The position numbers and the translations under genes are program-made. The notes under the pieces are model-generated. The model searched no databases and was not told the origin of the DNA. It saw nothing but the letters and a program-made list of their open reading frames with translations. From Phymatolithon calcareum (lineage: Eukaryota; Rhodophyta; Florideophyceae; Hapalidiales), in contig OZ345363.1 in NCBI GenBank assembly GCA_977006965.1, positions 496,001-560,000 of the forward strand: 64,000 bases of DNA, in the 5' to 3' direction. Below, one piece after another: positions 1-11,736 of the stretch. Every line of letters begins with the position of its first letter. The first letter of the stretch is position 1.

Positions 1-1545
1 ATATTCGCATATCTAGAGAATGCTGTCTCTCCATACGTTGAGTGCGATGAATCAGCCAAATTTCACATTGCCGTCAAAATACAGCACTTCCGCATGGCGA
101 GAAGGGAGAAGATTGTGATGTTCTCCAGTTCTATGGAAGTGCAAGCTTCGTTGCGAGAAATTCTTGAAAAAAGCAACCCTCCCGGTGCTCAGATTTTCAC
201 CGTCGATTTGAACGAATCTTTTGAAGTTCGTTCTCGACATCTCGTCCAATTCCGTCAGTCGAAGCAAGGTGCTGTGCTTGTTGCGCCATTAGGACCAACG
301 GCTGAATGCAGAGAAAGTGCAGGATGGGCTGACCTAGTAGTGTCAAGAGTTCTTATTCTCGACACAGGCCTTCACACTGGTTCAGAAGCACAATGTCTTA
401 AGCGAATTAGGAACCCCTTGAGTGCAACTGCTACGACGCGAGTCCAGGTGATACATTTGGCAGCTGCCGGAACAATCGAAAAGTTGTTGTACACAGATAC
501 CATGAGGAACTACGAAATGGACGTGAATCGTCTCAAGCAATCCGAAACAATGGCAACCACAGGACATCAGCTTGACAAGAGAGTGTTTTTGGCTTGTCCC
601 GAGATTCCTCTCGACTTGATCTGCGACCGCGGAGACAAGAAGAACGCTGAAACAGGGCCCACAGTTGACATTGATCAGTCTACCAGAGATATCCTCCGTA
701 CTGACGATGGCCTTCTTGAGCAATTATTGAATTTGCAACTTATACCGCATCAATATGCCGTGAGGAAAATATCTTGTCGGCAAAATCGGTGCTTCGCCGT
801 GGCGAATGTTGCCAACATTTCCACTCTGACTGTCGTAGAGAAACAAATCGCCAAAACCGAGATTGATCAAAAGAGAAGAGAGCACTTGACGCAGTCTCAT
901 GCGATCATGGCGAGGGTCGAACCCTCCCTTGATGTGGAACTTCTCGAAAAGGATGAGAAAAAGAGTTTTCGGCTTCCTGCACAAGAGTCGTCGACATGCA
1001 CACTCGCGGCATATTGGGAACCGTACTATGAATTGTACTATAAGGATAGAGAAATGGCTCTGAATGCGAGCGAAATGCAAAGTGAGGTCTCAGTTCGAGC
1101 AAGTGAAACCCTCTCCCATCGTCAGGAAGAAGCGCACGCGCAGCGTGAGAAATATCCGAGTAAATCGCACGATCGGCATTCTGCGAGAGCTCTGTGTGAC
1201 TTCCAGGATGCAGAGAGCTCGCGGACATTAATCAACATTTTCAAAGGCAAGAGAAGGTATGGAGCAAACCCTGACAGCAGTTACGGTTTCAACAATTCGA
1301 GGCACCCTTCTTACAGCTTTCAGGAGCCTGAGGGAAGTGATCAACACGACAATAACTCGAAATACGATCTTAATGGTCAACATGGTCGGGATTACTATGA
1401 TCGCCAAGATGGTCACTCTAGCGATGGACTACGTCGCAGCTCGCTTGACGGCGGTTCACGAGGGCGTGGAGGAGGCAGTGGAAGGAAGCGCGGGCGCGGC
1501 GGTCGCGGGAGCTGGTTCAGCAGTGGGTTCGACCAGTCGAGGTAA
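1..1545 (+). CDS. SNF2-like helicase C-terminal lobe protein, 5' end outside window
   Basis: The frame is open from base 1, so the gene starts upstream; the first ATG at 94 is only internal. The visible protein begins in a region like helicase motif IV (KIVMFSSS). A motif V region follows (VLVAPLGPTAEC, then a VVSRVLILD strand) and then HLAAAGTIEKLL, which matches the element after motif VI in SNF2 ATPases. Motif VI is degenerate: QCLKRIRNPLS stands where Q..R..RIGQ is expected, so the arginine finger and the Gly-Gln are lost. The C-terminal third is charged and ends in an RGG-rich tail (GGSRGRGGGSGRKRGRGG), usual for RNA or DNA binding. I infer a chromatin or nucleic-acid remodeller relative with weakened ATPase. 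Whether the upstream Walker motifs exist cannot be seen here. Confidence 0.55.
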   Translation: MFAYLENAVSPYVECDESAKFHIAVKIQHFRMARREKIVMFSSSMEVQASLREILEKSNPPGAQIFTVDLNESFEVRSRHLVQFRQSKQGAVLVAPLGPTAECRESAGWADLVVSRVLILDTGLHTGSEAQCLKRIRNPLSATATTRVQVIHLAAAGTIEKLLYTDTMRNYEMDVNRLKQSETMATTGHQLDKRVFLACPEIPLDLICDRGDKKNAETGPTVDIDQSTRDILRTDDGLLEQLLNLQLIPHQYAVRKISCRQNRCFAVANVANISTLTVVEKQIAKTEIDQKRREHLTQSHAIMARVEPSLDVELLEKDEKKSFRLPAQESSTCTLAAYWEPYYELYYKDREMALNASEMQSEVSVRASETLSHRQEEAHAQREKYPSKSHDRHSARALCDFQDAESSRTLINIFKGKRRYGANPDSSYGFNNSRHPSYSFQEPEGSDQHDNNSKYDLNGQHGRDYYDRQDGHSSDGLRRSSLDGGSRGRGGGSGRKRGRGGRGSWFSSGFDQSR

Positions 1546-2053
1546 TGATCAAGCGGAGGCTTGTGGTACGAAAGAGTGCATCGGTGGCCTTGGCTTGAAA
1601 TGCTTGAGCCAGGGGTCGCATCGGACAGACTGCCTTGCTGGACCGCCAATGGACCGGCTTTTCGAACGGATTCCGAGTGAGAATTTTGGACTAAATAAAC
1701 TTTTGAAATGTCTTTTTGTTTAATTTTGAGGAAAAAATCTAGATTCGATCGGTTGTTGATACTTATATTTCAACGGCGAGCGAATTCTGGCGGATACAAA
1801 AGAAAATTAAACTGCCCGGATCCAGCTGAGCACTGAGAAGCATATTAAAGACCATCTGTTTGTCCGAAATCCGGAAACGTTTCTTAGTGACCGATCTCTT
1901 TAATCTTTCGTTAAGCCCACAAACCCATCCATCCAAATTGTGTGGAGGACTAGATATTTTAGAAAAAGACCTTCACGCCGATTACGGAGCCATGGGCATG
2001 CTGTTGTAAAAGCTTAAAAGTCATCAAGTCGAACACGGAATCATGGACACAGG
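1546..2053. other. Spacer, no gene seen
   Basis: AT-rich spacer after the helicase-like gene. It probably holds the 3' UTR and poly(A) region; no ORF, repeat or RNA gene is supported. Confidence 0.5.
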
Positions 2054-4006
2054 CTAGTGTCTATTTTACGAACCCCCTCAATTGAGGGGCGATTTGAAAG
2101 CTCAAAAAATCCATAAAGCAAATTCGAAACAGATCGCTCATGCCATATTCGTAAAGCCTGGCTCATCTTCTGTGCGAGGAGTACCCACACTACTACCTTA
2201 AATTCGCTTCGTTCGGTGCTAGAAACGAAAATATGTTGGTCACTCAGAAGTTCCAGACCTGCCATTCCAGGAGAAAAACACCGGCCGCGCGCGGTCGGTA
2301 CATCAGTACACACCAAGACAGCATCTGTAGGCGGTCTATCAGAGTTCTCCAGACTATGCGGAGCCATTTCGAAGTCAAAAAAGGTCAGTAGTATGGTTCA
2401 GAATGTACTCGGGGAAAAAATAAATTGTCGCGCGAGCATGTCACATCGCATGAAATGATTCGTCATCCATTGAAGAAGACTAAGATTAAGACAGTCCACA
2501 TTGTCAACGTCAAGGCAGAGAACGCTGTCGTTGACATTACAGACGCTGAAAAGCTTGAACCGAGCCAACACCGGCAAAAGCGCGGTATAGCTTAGGCCTG
2601 CTTACAGTGATCAGCCTTGCCAATCTTCATCGCGAAACGTCTGTTTATCGTCTACAGTCGAGATCACATGCTCCTCAGAAGGGCATACAAGCTTCGATAA
2701 ACCTTCAGAAGCTCTAAACGCCCTCTTCCGAGCACTCTCGCCTAAGTCTTACAGGGCCCTTGAGACAAAACATCACACCGGGAACTTGATGTCATCACGC
2801 CGGACTGCGAGCCGAATACGTGCGCTCATTGGGTCCCAATGTACAAACGGAAGTTCTATGTCCGTTTTAGAGACGATTTTACTCTCAGTTGTGGAAAATT
2901 CGCACTCTAAACAGAGACTTCTTATCCGAGAATTGAGGTATTGGACTTCATTCGAAGTGCGATTGCGTGGTGACGATGCTTTCCCAAGTTACCCTCGAAA
3001 ACTTGCTGCTTGGACGCTCGCTAAGCTGAGAAGAAGGGCCGAAAAGAGACTACAGTGACAGAGACTCGTCCTCATGGCAAGAGTTGAGTTCGGCGCTGAG
3101 GGCGCTTTCTGGAGGTCTACCAGGCCGAAGAAGTATCTCCCCGGCCCTTCTTCTTACGAAACAGGAATGCCGGTGGCAGAATACCTCCGGTTGATTTCAT
3201 GTAGAGTGAAATCAAGCGAATTAGGCGACATATACGCTGCGCAGTACCGCTGGTCACCTCGGTCAAGATTATGTCGATCCCACGAATGAGCACAGAAAGC
3301 ACACTGTGTCAAAGAGATTTTGAAGGCGAGATGGCCTACGGAATGGTAGTTCTGTGCTGCCTTATGGCCGCGTATGCCGCTACAAGGCGCATTGCATGTG
3401 TGGATTCATACTTAGTGAGTACTGACTCTGCAGACATTCAACAAGTGCGCCTATAGTTCATAGGGGCCATCTAACTCTTCTGGCGATTTTCTAGGTTGTT
3501 AGCTAGTTGTTATTCTCTCGTGACCGTGCAGAGTGTCACCAGCACATGACGCAGTGAAGGTTTTGTGAAGTGCCGGAAGAGCAACTCATCGATAGCATTT
3601 GACACGCGCATTACTTGTCGACGTTCAGTTGCGCCAGAGCGTACATTTGCATTCGAGAGCAGTGTTGGACGCCACGTTACCCATGAGAAAAGTAAAAGGA
3701 TACTTTCAGAGGTCATGATGACTACTTTTGTTGTGCAAAACAACTGCAGAGTTTGAAAATGCAAGACCTCGACCATAGTGTTCTCACAATGTAATACGCT
3801 TGATAGTGCCACAATATACATTTGCGACATTTCTACTGTTAGGAACTGCTTCACTAAGCATGCTGAAGACATCTATGAGCTTGGCGCTGTTGATGCGCTT
3901 GATAGCGAGTAACTTTCATTAGCAAAAAATTAAATGAATCTCTTCCCTCAATTGAGGGAAAAGTGCCCCTCAATTGAGGGAAAATTTCCGTAAAATAGAC
4001 ACTAGA
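2054..4006 (+). mobile_element. Decayed TIR DNA transposon (about 1.95 kb)
   Basis: The left end (CTAGTGTCTATTTTACG at 2054) is repeated in inverted form at the right end (to 4006). Just inside each end is the palindrome CCCTCAATTGAGGG (2074-2089, with a double copy at 3953-3982). The CTAG or TA at both tips may be part of the target duplication. The interior has no intact ORF. At about 3390-3470 the + strand reads CVDSYLVST followed, after a stop, by FIGAI, which resembles the catalytic-Asp strand region of piggyBac-like (DDE_Tnp_1_7) transposases. The 3' end (3690-3990) has a second, inverted copy at 42592-42900. The family assignment is tentative; the TIR structure is seen directly. Confidence 0.6.
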
Positions 4007-4958
4007 AATGTAGAAATGAAATTTTTCTGTCGCCGTCGAAAGTTATCATATTTTCGTTCCAGTCTGGGACAGTACGGCATTTCCAGGAGGAATTATTCCT
4101 GGAAATGCCGTAGTGTGCTGCGCTTGAAAGATACATGTTTCAATGGAACCTTCTCCAAAAGAGTGCAATCAGTGGACTGTTGTTGATATAAAGGTTCTTG
4201 GTCCTAAGAATTGGAATTGAAAACTGTAACTCTTTCTTCTTGGTGCAGAGGCGCTCGTTTGACACCAAAAGTAACATCCTTCCTTTTCAGTAGAACCCTC
4301 ACAGTAAAGCTCCCTGTTTCTATCGTCGGTACATGCGCATTATTCACACTTATGCCGTATTCAGAAAAGGCAAATCAACCTTGCTCGACTGGCCTTCTGC
4401 AGGAGTGTGATGGCCTCTGGCACTTTGCAATTGTACGCCAGGGTCTCGAGATCATTGAAAATGCTTTGCATTTCAAGTATCGATCCCAATCGAGAAACAT
4501 CCACCGCGCCACGGGTGTTTGAACTTGTTTTTTGTCTCAGTATAGTTAAGCAACGAGAGGAGGCATATTCGTGTGCATGTGGAAATCAGTGCCATGCCAG
4601 CGGGGGGTTATTGGCCAGGTGACCTAGCTCTAGTGCGCTTTCTTGAGCATTTACAACTCTTGTTTAAACACGCGATTAAATGCCTGAATAGGTGTGTTTA
4701 TGAAAATTGCCTTTTTTACTTCTATTGGCTAGTCAGCATTAAATACTGACTAGGCGATATTTTTATTGAGTACTCTTCGCACAATCAGATCCGGTTTGAT
4801 CCATTTGATTCGTTTTTTACCACTTTTGTGGAATGGATCAGTACACGTGTATCTAGTGCTCCCACTCCAGCGTCGAAAGGGAAGCAAGATCCGAACTAAC
4901 ATCTGTCTCGGCAACACACTGCCGTGCAGCCCACGTTCCTAGCGGCCTTCGTATCGCC
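4007..4958. other. Spacer with one hairpin; probable exportin promoter
   Basis: No credible ORF. A hairpin lies at 4074-4111. The stretch from about 4640 to 4958 precedes the exportin-like gene and presumably carries its promoter and 5' UTR, but no core element is recognisable. Confidence 0.4.
4074..4111. repeat. 38-bp hairpin
   Basis: The arms ACGGCATTTCCAGGA and TCCTGGAAATGCCGT form an uninterrupted stem around a short AT-rich loop. It lies just outside the 2054-4006 transposon. Confidence 0.7.
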
Positions 4959-7900
4959 ATGGAGCGTGCCGCGGGCCTGTTGAATGCCTTTTACAGTGGA
5001 ACCGGAATCACACCAGTTGAACGGCAGCAAGCTCATGCGGAACTCGTAGCGCTGCTGCGGAACGCAGACACTGCCGACTCAGCCGCTCGTTACGTAGGTG
5101 CCGCAGCAACAACAATCACCGCTGGTGGTTCAGTGCAGCTGGACCCCGTGGTGCTCCACTACGCTCTCCATGCACTGGAAGAGCGTGCTCGAAGCGCAGC
5201 TTTCTCGGAGCTGCCGGCAAGCGCCGTGCGCGGCTCGGTGGATCTTCTCGTTGGTTTTGTCGTGTCGGCTTACTCGTGCAACGCTCGCGCGACGACACCG
5301 TCAGCACCGATCGCGCAGCATGTTGTTGCGAAGGCTGCACGTGCTGCTGTTTCATTTGGGCGCCGCGAATGGGCCGCCAGTGGGAACGCCGACGCACAGT
5401 TCCCGCGAACCGTTCTTGGCCTCGTCAATCAGAATGGCCATTCCGCAGAATCCCTTCCCCGCATGTTCGCGGGTATCACACTACTTACCGTACTCGTCGA
5501 TGATGCGCTCGATGACCCTCGTGCTAATATGCTTGCCGGCGAATCACGTGCCCTGCGCCGGAATCTAAAACTATGTTCAAGTGATATTCTGGCCGCCCTG
5601 GAGGTCGGCCTACGCATCGCCGGTCCTTCCCTGCCTGAGAGCGTTCCTGTCGCCGCAGCCCGCTCGATCGCCAGTATTGCTCGTGTTCACCCAGCTGTCG
5701 CCACGCAATCGGCTACAATGCTGAGACGTTGTGTGTCTGGTCGTTGCGACCGAGTCACAGCAGAGATGCTTGCCGTGTTGGCCGACCTTTTTGACCAAGG
5801 AAGCGCTCCTCTCAGTCAAGATGTATGCCGGGAGGCACTGGGACACGCCGCTGGGCTACTAGAAGCTGTCGCAATGGGTGAGACTGCGAAGGGCGACGAC
5901 GAGACGGTGTGCATGTATAGAACTCGACTCGCGGCGTACGCGGAGGCAGTTGCCCGGCGCGTTATTGGCCTTGGAGCCTCTATCGACGCCTTGCAAAGGC
6001 TCTTCAACGGCCTCATGGGCACCACACTGCGGTGGGCGAAGGATAGCCCGGCCCAATTTCCGGCAGCATTAGACGCTTGGATCGCGATTTTCGAGACTCT
6101 GGACGATTGTGAAGTCGAAATGTCAGCACAATTACTGCAGACTGTGCTCACAGCGCTTTCGCAACTATGCGTCGAGCGTTGCATGTTCGCGACGAACGCG
6201 AAGGTATTGCGCGCCCTGGATGATGACGACGATGATATTGACACTGTACAGAACTACGCGATTGGTCAAGGCGCTGCTTTCCATGCGGAGACGGTGCAAA
6301 CTATTCTAGCATGGGACGATGCTGCGGAGCTGGTCGATCGGCTTGGAAACGATGCGACAAGTGTTACAACAGCAATGATGGCACTCGCGGCGCACGGAGG
6401 CGACCCTGAGGGCGCGACCGCCAGTGGATACGCTGATGGCGACGGGTTGGGTGCTATCTCTGGCGCCCAATACATAGACAAGTGTGTTGAAACGCTGGTT
6501 GTGTTGGCTCAGGCAAGCGTGGAGCGTGTCGGACAGGCGACGGTGGAGTTTGCGGGTAATATTATATCTCAGACCAGCGTTCCCCCAGCTTACAATAATG
6601 ACAATGGGGGCATTATCTCAGCTATGGATGAATACATCCGCGACCTTATAACCGCCACTAACGTTGCGTACTCCGTCGCGCAATTACTGCCCCAAGACTC
6701 GCCGGCGGCACGTGCTTTGCTACAGGCTGTCGTGACACAGATGCAGAGTGCGATGCAGCAGCCAACAAGTGCTAAACCTGCGGCAATGTTCGCTTTGCTG
6801 CGCACGGCAGCTTCGCTCACTCGCGAGCTGAGGATGAATGATGGAGAAGCACTGAATCCGCAGAAGAAGGCGTTGGCGGACGCGTTATCCGCTGTTGCTG
6901 TGAGTGTATTACAACACAAATTGCCGTCACGTGTGGCGACGGCAGCTACATTCGTACTTCTTATGCTGGACAAAACATGTGGGGCAGTGTTGTATCCAAC
7001 AGAACCCCCGTTCGCCGCGGCATTCGCACCGCATAACAGGCACAACCGTCCTGTGTGCGCGCTTGGCGCAACCGGTGTCGTGCATTGGACCCTCGAACAA
7101 CGGGAAACTGCCCGGTCTGGGGCCGGGCGAGCTCGGCGATGGCCCGAGGAAGAAAAGAAACAAAGAACGGAGAGGTTCTCGCAAGCGTGTTTCCTGATTT
7201 TTAAAGAATTCGTAGAAGCATGCCGCAAACTGAAGGCTGGAGTGACGGCCGAACGTTTGGTTGAAATCGCCCGCGGGGCAGCACTGGTGCGAACGGTCGT
7301 AACCGGGGTAATGGAGCAGGCGGATCAGGTGAAGGACGTTGTATGGACAGGAATAGGGCGGGATGTATCGACGTACTGTCTGGAAGCGTTGGTTGAATTG
7401 AAGCGACACTGCTCGTCCTCGGACCGGGGCAGTTTGGAATCGAGAAGTGAGGGCGAGCGAAAATGTTTATTCGCGGCCATGAGCTGCCTGGTAGGAGCAG
7501 TTGGATGCGTTCTGCGCGGGTGCCGGCTACAAGCGCGACGAGAAAGACCACTACTCGGAACACAGACGATTCAACTATCTCTCGCAATCGTGCAAGGCTT
7601 AGGGTCAGCTCGTCTGGCGCGAGTTCTATTGCAATTACTTTTGGATCTGCTTGTGTCCGGCGGCGGGCCCGATCAACCCTCAATGATCAAAGCCAGTGTG
7701 GATCTGGCTGGCCGTGCGCTTGCGGACTCAGATGACGCGGACCTTGGGCGTACGGCTGTGGGAATGCTCACAGAGGTGATGACGCGGTTCTGGCTTCAGT
7801 TCTGGCCGTCTGACGTGGCGCATTCCTCGCTGGGACGGGCTCGGGCAGAGAGTGGAGACGGCGGTGCACCGGCAGATCGTGAAACGTACTTTGCGGCGTT

Positions 7901-8336
7901 GCGCGGAGTGTTGGCCGCCGTGCGTGGCGCCGAGCTAGGGACTTGCCGAGCTGGTCTCTTGAGTCTTGAGACGTTGAATGCTTCGCGCAAACTGTACACA
8001 CGGGAAGAATCATTCCGCGCTTGTGGTGCAGCAGAGCAGGCGCTCGTGGCCGCACTGGGAGTGCTTGGAGGCGCTGGCGATGCGAGCCGGCGTTCGCTTG
8101 GTGAGGAAGCCGATGCTGTTATCTGGGGAATAGCAAGTGCAGACTTTGAATCCTTTTACAAACAGGCATTGCCCGCCGTTGTCCTGGAAGTGGGCCAGTG
8201 TTCCCCGGATGATGCTCGAGCGCTGTGCACAGGCTTTGGTAGTGCCACGGATAGACCTTCGTTTCTTACTGCATTGCACGAATTGGCGAACGACCTCGCA
8301 TTTCTACACGCGCGGCGCAGTAATCCTGTTCTGTGA
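4959..8336 (+). CDS. Exportin-like karyopherin-beta (possibly exportin-6 type)
   Basis: A single-exon gene of 1125 aa. The protein is almost wholly alpha-helical by composition, Ala/Leu-rich, with repeated amphipathic segments as expected of HEAT repeats. The N-terminus (LLNAFYSG...ERQQAHAELVALLR) fits an importin-beta N-terminal domain. A mid-protein acidic run (residues about 418-425, DDDDDD) followed by HEAT-like helices resembles the layout I remember for exportin-6, which is also about 1125 aa and carries profilin-actin out of the nucleus; exportin-4 and -7 are alternatives. The start is the first ATG of the frame. Karyopherin is fairly likely; the subfamily is a guess from length and weak motif similarity. 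Confidence 0.55.
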   Translation: MERAAGLLNAFYSGTGITPVERQQAHAELVALLRNADTADSAARYVGAAATTITAGGSVQLDPVVLHYALHALEERARSAAFSELPASAVRGSVDLLVGFVVSAYSCNARATTPSAPIAQHVVAKAARAAVSFGRREWAASGNADAQFPRTVLGLVNQNGHSAESLPRMFAGITLLTVLVDDALDDPRANMLAGESRALRRNLKLCSSDILAALEVGLRIAGPSLPESVPVAAARSIASIARVHPAVATQSATMLRRCVSGRCDRVTAEMLAVLADLFDQGSAPLSQDVCREALGHAAGLLEAVAMGETAKGDDETVCMYRTRLAAYAEAVARRVIGLGASIDALQRLFNGLMGTTLRWAKDSPAQFPAALDAWIAIFETLDDCEVEMSAQLLQTVLTALSQLCVERCMFATNAKVLRALDDDDDDIDTVQNYAIGQGAAFHAETVQTILAWDDAAELVDRLGNDATSVTTAMMALAAHGGDPEGATASGYADGDGLGAISGAQYIDKCVETLVVLAQASVERVGQATVEFAGNIISQTSVPPAYNNDNGGIISAMDEYIRDLITATNVAYSVAQLLPQDSPAARALLQAVVTQMQSAMQQPTSAKPAAMFALLRTAASLTRELRMNDGEALNPQKKALADALSAVAVSVLQHKLPSRVATAATFVLLMLDKTCGAVLYPTEPPFAAAFAPHNRHNRPVCALGATGVVHWTLEQRETARSGAGRARRWPEEEKKQRTERFSQACFLIFKEFVEACRKLKAGVTAERLVEIARGAALVRTVVTGVMEQADQVKDVVWTGIGRDVSTYCLEALVELKRHCSSSDRGSLESRSEGERKCLFAAMSCLVGAVGCVLRGCRLQARRERPLLGTQTIQLSLAIVQGLGSARLARVLLQLLLDLLVSGGGPDQPSMIKASVDLAGRALADSDDADLGRTAVGMLTEVMTRFWLQFWPSDVAHSSLGRARAESGDGGAPADRETYFAALRGVLAAVRGAELGTCRAGLLSLETLNASRKLYTREESFRACGAAEQALVAALGVLGGAGDASRRSLGEEADAVIWGIASADFESFYKQALPAVVLEVGQCSPDDARALCTGFGSATDRPSFLTALHELANDLAFLHARRSNPVL

Positions 8337-9411
8337 CTTGAGTGCACGTAATCTTTTGGCGGGATACGTGGGCAAGACAGTGATTGTAAGAATGAGCAGA
8401 GCTACGTAGGCAGTGGTAGGTACCATCGTTACTTGAATTCTACATTAATGACATTAACTGTACTACCAACACTCGCAAGTCGCTTTTCCAGTTTCAAAAT
8501 AGCCTTTCTGGTCCTCCTTCGCGTTTCACAAGCGGTTTGGAGCGTTTCAGGAATCTTGCGACTCCTACCAAGGACCTTAGCCGGAATGCAGCTGACTATG
8601 GACCCCAAACTTGACTTCTATTGAATGTGAATCTTCTCACCAGAGTCAGCTCCAGTCCGACATGTTCATGATATAGGTTCAAGAGAATCAACTCCCAGTA
8701 GCTATTAGGAACTGCGAGGAAGGAGCAGGGTACTGGCAATGCCACGGCGAAATTCACTCTCAGGATACTCAAGGGCCTGAATGTTGCCCTGTGCGTGCTA
8801 CCTCTCCTGTTGGATGTGATCTGGATGAGATGCTGAGAGATCCAACTAGGATACGTGTCTTCGGAGAGAAGATCTGTATGTAACTCTTCGGTGTCTAGCC
8901 TACTACAGCAATTGTTGCAACGATACAATTCTGGCAACATATTGCACCCACACCGATTTCCAGGTAGAGGAAGGGCAGGGTGCTACGTGAGAGAGGACAG
9001 TTCATTCCACCAAAAATCGATTCCATCCGATTCAGTCTTCGATGGAGAGAATTTCCCAATTCGGGGCATCTCGGAAAATATAAGAAGTCCCAATTGTGGC
9101 CGCTAGGTCGCCCTTCGGATTCGCACTGGTGGTTCATCCTTCCATGCTACATTAGCATTAAGCGGGTTCGAAGAGCAAAAGTTTGTCAATCCGCCGAGAG
9201 AGCTCTTCCGTTCGTCAAGATTATCCAATATATCGTGGGTTTGCCGCGGGCGGTTACAGCACGAGACGTATGGTCAAAACAGGTGATTAATGAGTCATCC
9301 CGCAATTATGGCACGCCGTGCCACGAACACGAGGAACGGTGCCAGTGTCGCGGAGGTGCGCTCCGTTGGAAGGGCCACTGTGTTCCCAACGATGCATAGT
9401 GGATAGTCACC
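8337..9411. other. Spacer, no gene supported
   Basis: Only short non-ATG open frames on both strands, without recognisable domains. It contains the 3' flanks of the two converging genes (exportin-like + strand, membrane protein - strand). Confidence 0.4.
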
Positions 9412-10746
9412 TTAAGGTTGGATTTTGGCAACGGTGGCAATTTCTAGTTCACGTGTTGGATGGGGATGTCCCGGCAGGAACAATCTCCCCGTAAACAATC
9501 TGGCAATAACTAGGACGATATAAACAGCGGACACCAATATGAGGCAGGATCCGCACAAAACCAAAGGCAGCCTGAAATACAAGAATTCGAGCAGCTTCGA
9601 CTCGATACCTCCGAGCATGAATCTGATGTTATCTTGAAGAAACAACATCAAGGAACCTGTCACCAATGGCACGAGACAAGTGCATAACGAATTTGGACGC
9701 TGCAGCGAGAGCAAGAGGCTGCATATCCAGAGAATTCCAAAACATCCAACAATCAATTATCCCAAGCCAACGGAAATAAAGGGCAGATTGACCAATATAG
9801 TGAGCCAATCCTGCCCAGTTTGTGTGCTCATTCCACCACAAACCCATAGCAGTATCAATCCACCGAGAGTTTCGAAACCAAGACCCCACGTCGCAAGTGG
9901 AGGAAACTCAACCCATCCAAGAGCTATTGCTGTGCAGCAGATACAAATGTAGGACAGAGCGACAACTGCCAGAGTCAAGTGCCAGTCGCGATTCAAAGCA
10001 TTGACCAACGCATTCAACGCATGCCCACCGATTCCGATTCCCCCCACCATCATTAAGCACAAAAACGCGATGAACACATACCCGTCTCCACCATTCCATT
10101 GAAAATCGTTACCACGACGTCGTCGACAATGCACGTCTGGAACGCCCTCTTCTCGCGTACCTGTACGTTGTACTGATTCTTCGGTTTCATGACAGGTGCA
10201 ACAAGACAGAAGATACTGCTCAGACCAGAAAGTTTGGCGCTCTACGTCGGTTGAAGTAGGTGCATCGCACCTTGGACAAGACGCCATCCGGTCAACTGCC
10301 CCGTAGTGCTGCTGTTGCCCACGCAACACTATTGGCGCGGCACAGGTTTTCTCTCTGTGCAATTGTCCATCGGAATGCACGCATGCCGCTTGACCGCACT
10401 CTGCACATGCACGTGCGAAAGCATGCTCCGTCCGCTCGTCGTACCCACCATGAGCATCAATATCATCCGTCGGTGGCGGTGATGGAGCGTCGGGTTCATG
10501 ATTTTCATGGGCTAATTGAATCATCCGCAATCCAGCACCATGTCTTCCAGGCCTCAGCTAGCGCACCGGCCCCATCCCCTGAGCAGTGCGCAGTGCAACT
10601 AACGAAGGCAGGGTCGCATCAAAAGCACATGTCGGACATGCGGGCTCTGGAACTGCATGATTGCAACGAAGAACTGTCCCCTGTTCAACGTCATTACAGT
10701 AATCCAGGTAAAACGATTGCGGTGGGGCTTGAGGATGAGGCGCCAT
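9412..10746 (-). CDS. Cys-rich multi-TM membrane protein with two probable mini-introns
   Basis: Three open segments lie in one frame on the minus strand: 10746-10561, 10557-9760 and 9756-9412, separated by TAG (10558-10560) and TAA (9757-9759). Both stops sit in good candidate mini-introns. The first is 10603-10553 (51 nt, donor GTTAGT, acceptor CTGAG). The second is 9771-9700 (72 nt, GTTGGC donor, pyrimidine-rich acceptor ending CTCGCTGCAG). Splicing keeps the frame and gives 403 aa from ATG at 10746. The N-terminal half has paired cysteines (CPTC, CAEC, CPRC, CCTC) suggesting zinc ribbons. The C-terminal half has about five or six hydrophobic segments. The alternative is a pseudogene with two stops. 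Function unknown. Confidence 0.5.
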
Positions 10747-11736
10747 GAAGGTAAAGTTACAACTTAACGCCCGCTAGCAGTCGAGTTTGGCGTTCAGGCC
10801 AGGAGATGACGGTCAATTTTTCGCTTTGATTTTCAAAATTTAGTGGAGATTTTTATCATATCAAATGTACAGTATATACGAAAGATGTAGTTCGAAACAG
10901 GAGCGACAGTATACAGTATAATAATTATGCTAAACCCCTTCTAAGTTTAATAGTACAGTATTAACGTAAATGATTTCGAGCCACCTGCAGAAGATCGCTG
11001 AGACTGACCAGCCTTTAATGAAAGAGAGAACGATCTTCTTCGACACTAAAAACAAGTTTGACTATCAAAACCTCCCTTGTAGTAGACTGTAACAAGTTTC
11101 CATATTATCGAAGAGCACTGCACAATAGCAGTAATAAGCATGCAGAGCGTGTCGAGCGCAGACTCTGACATCATGCGCGAAAGAAAGAAAATCCGATTTA
11201 TAATAATGAGGAATTCAGCTCCAAACTGAAGCGTGGAGCGACATGACGGTCATGACCAATACATCCAGCTTATCTCAAAGTGCCAATTGAACCTCCATCG
11301 ATGCTTCATTTCTGTCTGAAGTGTCGCGTACTGAAAATTAAACTACAGTAGCACTCCGTTTAGCTGACGTTTTTCAATTGCATTAATTGACGAGCTGACG
11401 ATGCGAATGCTCCAAAAACCGACACAGTTAAAGATCGACGAGGACTGATTTCTGTTCATCTTCATTCTTTGGTGGTCACCGTTCGTTCTCAGAAGTGCAT
11501 TTTGCCCTCTGCCAATGCATGATGATAACGAATCTACCGTCCCCTAAAGAGGCTCACAAAGCATTGCTTTATCGGTAACTATCTTCCACTTAGAATATGA
11601 CCGGGCGTTATTCATGCTAGCAGATTAGGAAAGCACTCCTTCTCTGCCTGAACCTCGAAGTACAATTCGATTCCACCCGGAGCAGACGTAAAGTTTAGTG
11701 GCTCCACGTTGCATGTACTGTAGATGAAGAGAGCCT

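Noticed and set aside
6590-7228. 212-aa antisense ORF in the exportin-like gene
   Set aside because: Shadow of the real coding strand, Ser/Ala-rich as expected for antisense of this gene.
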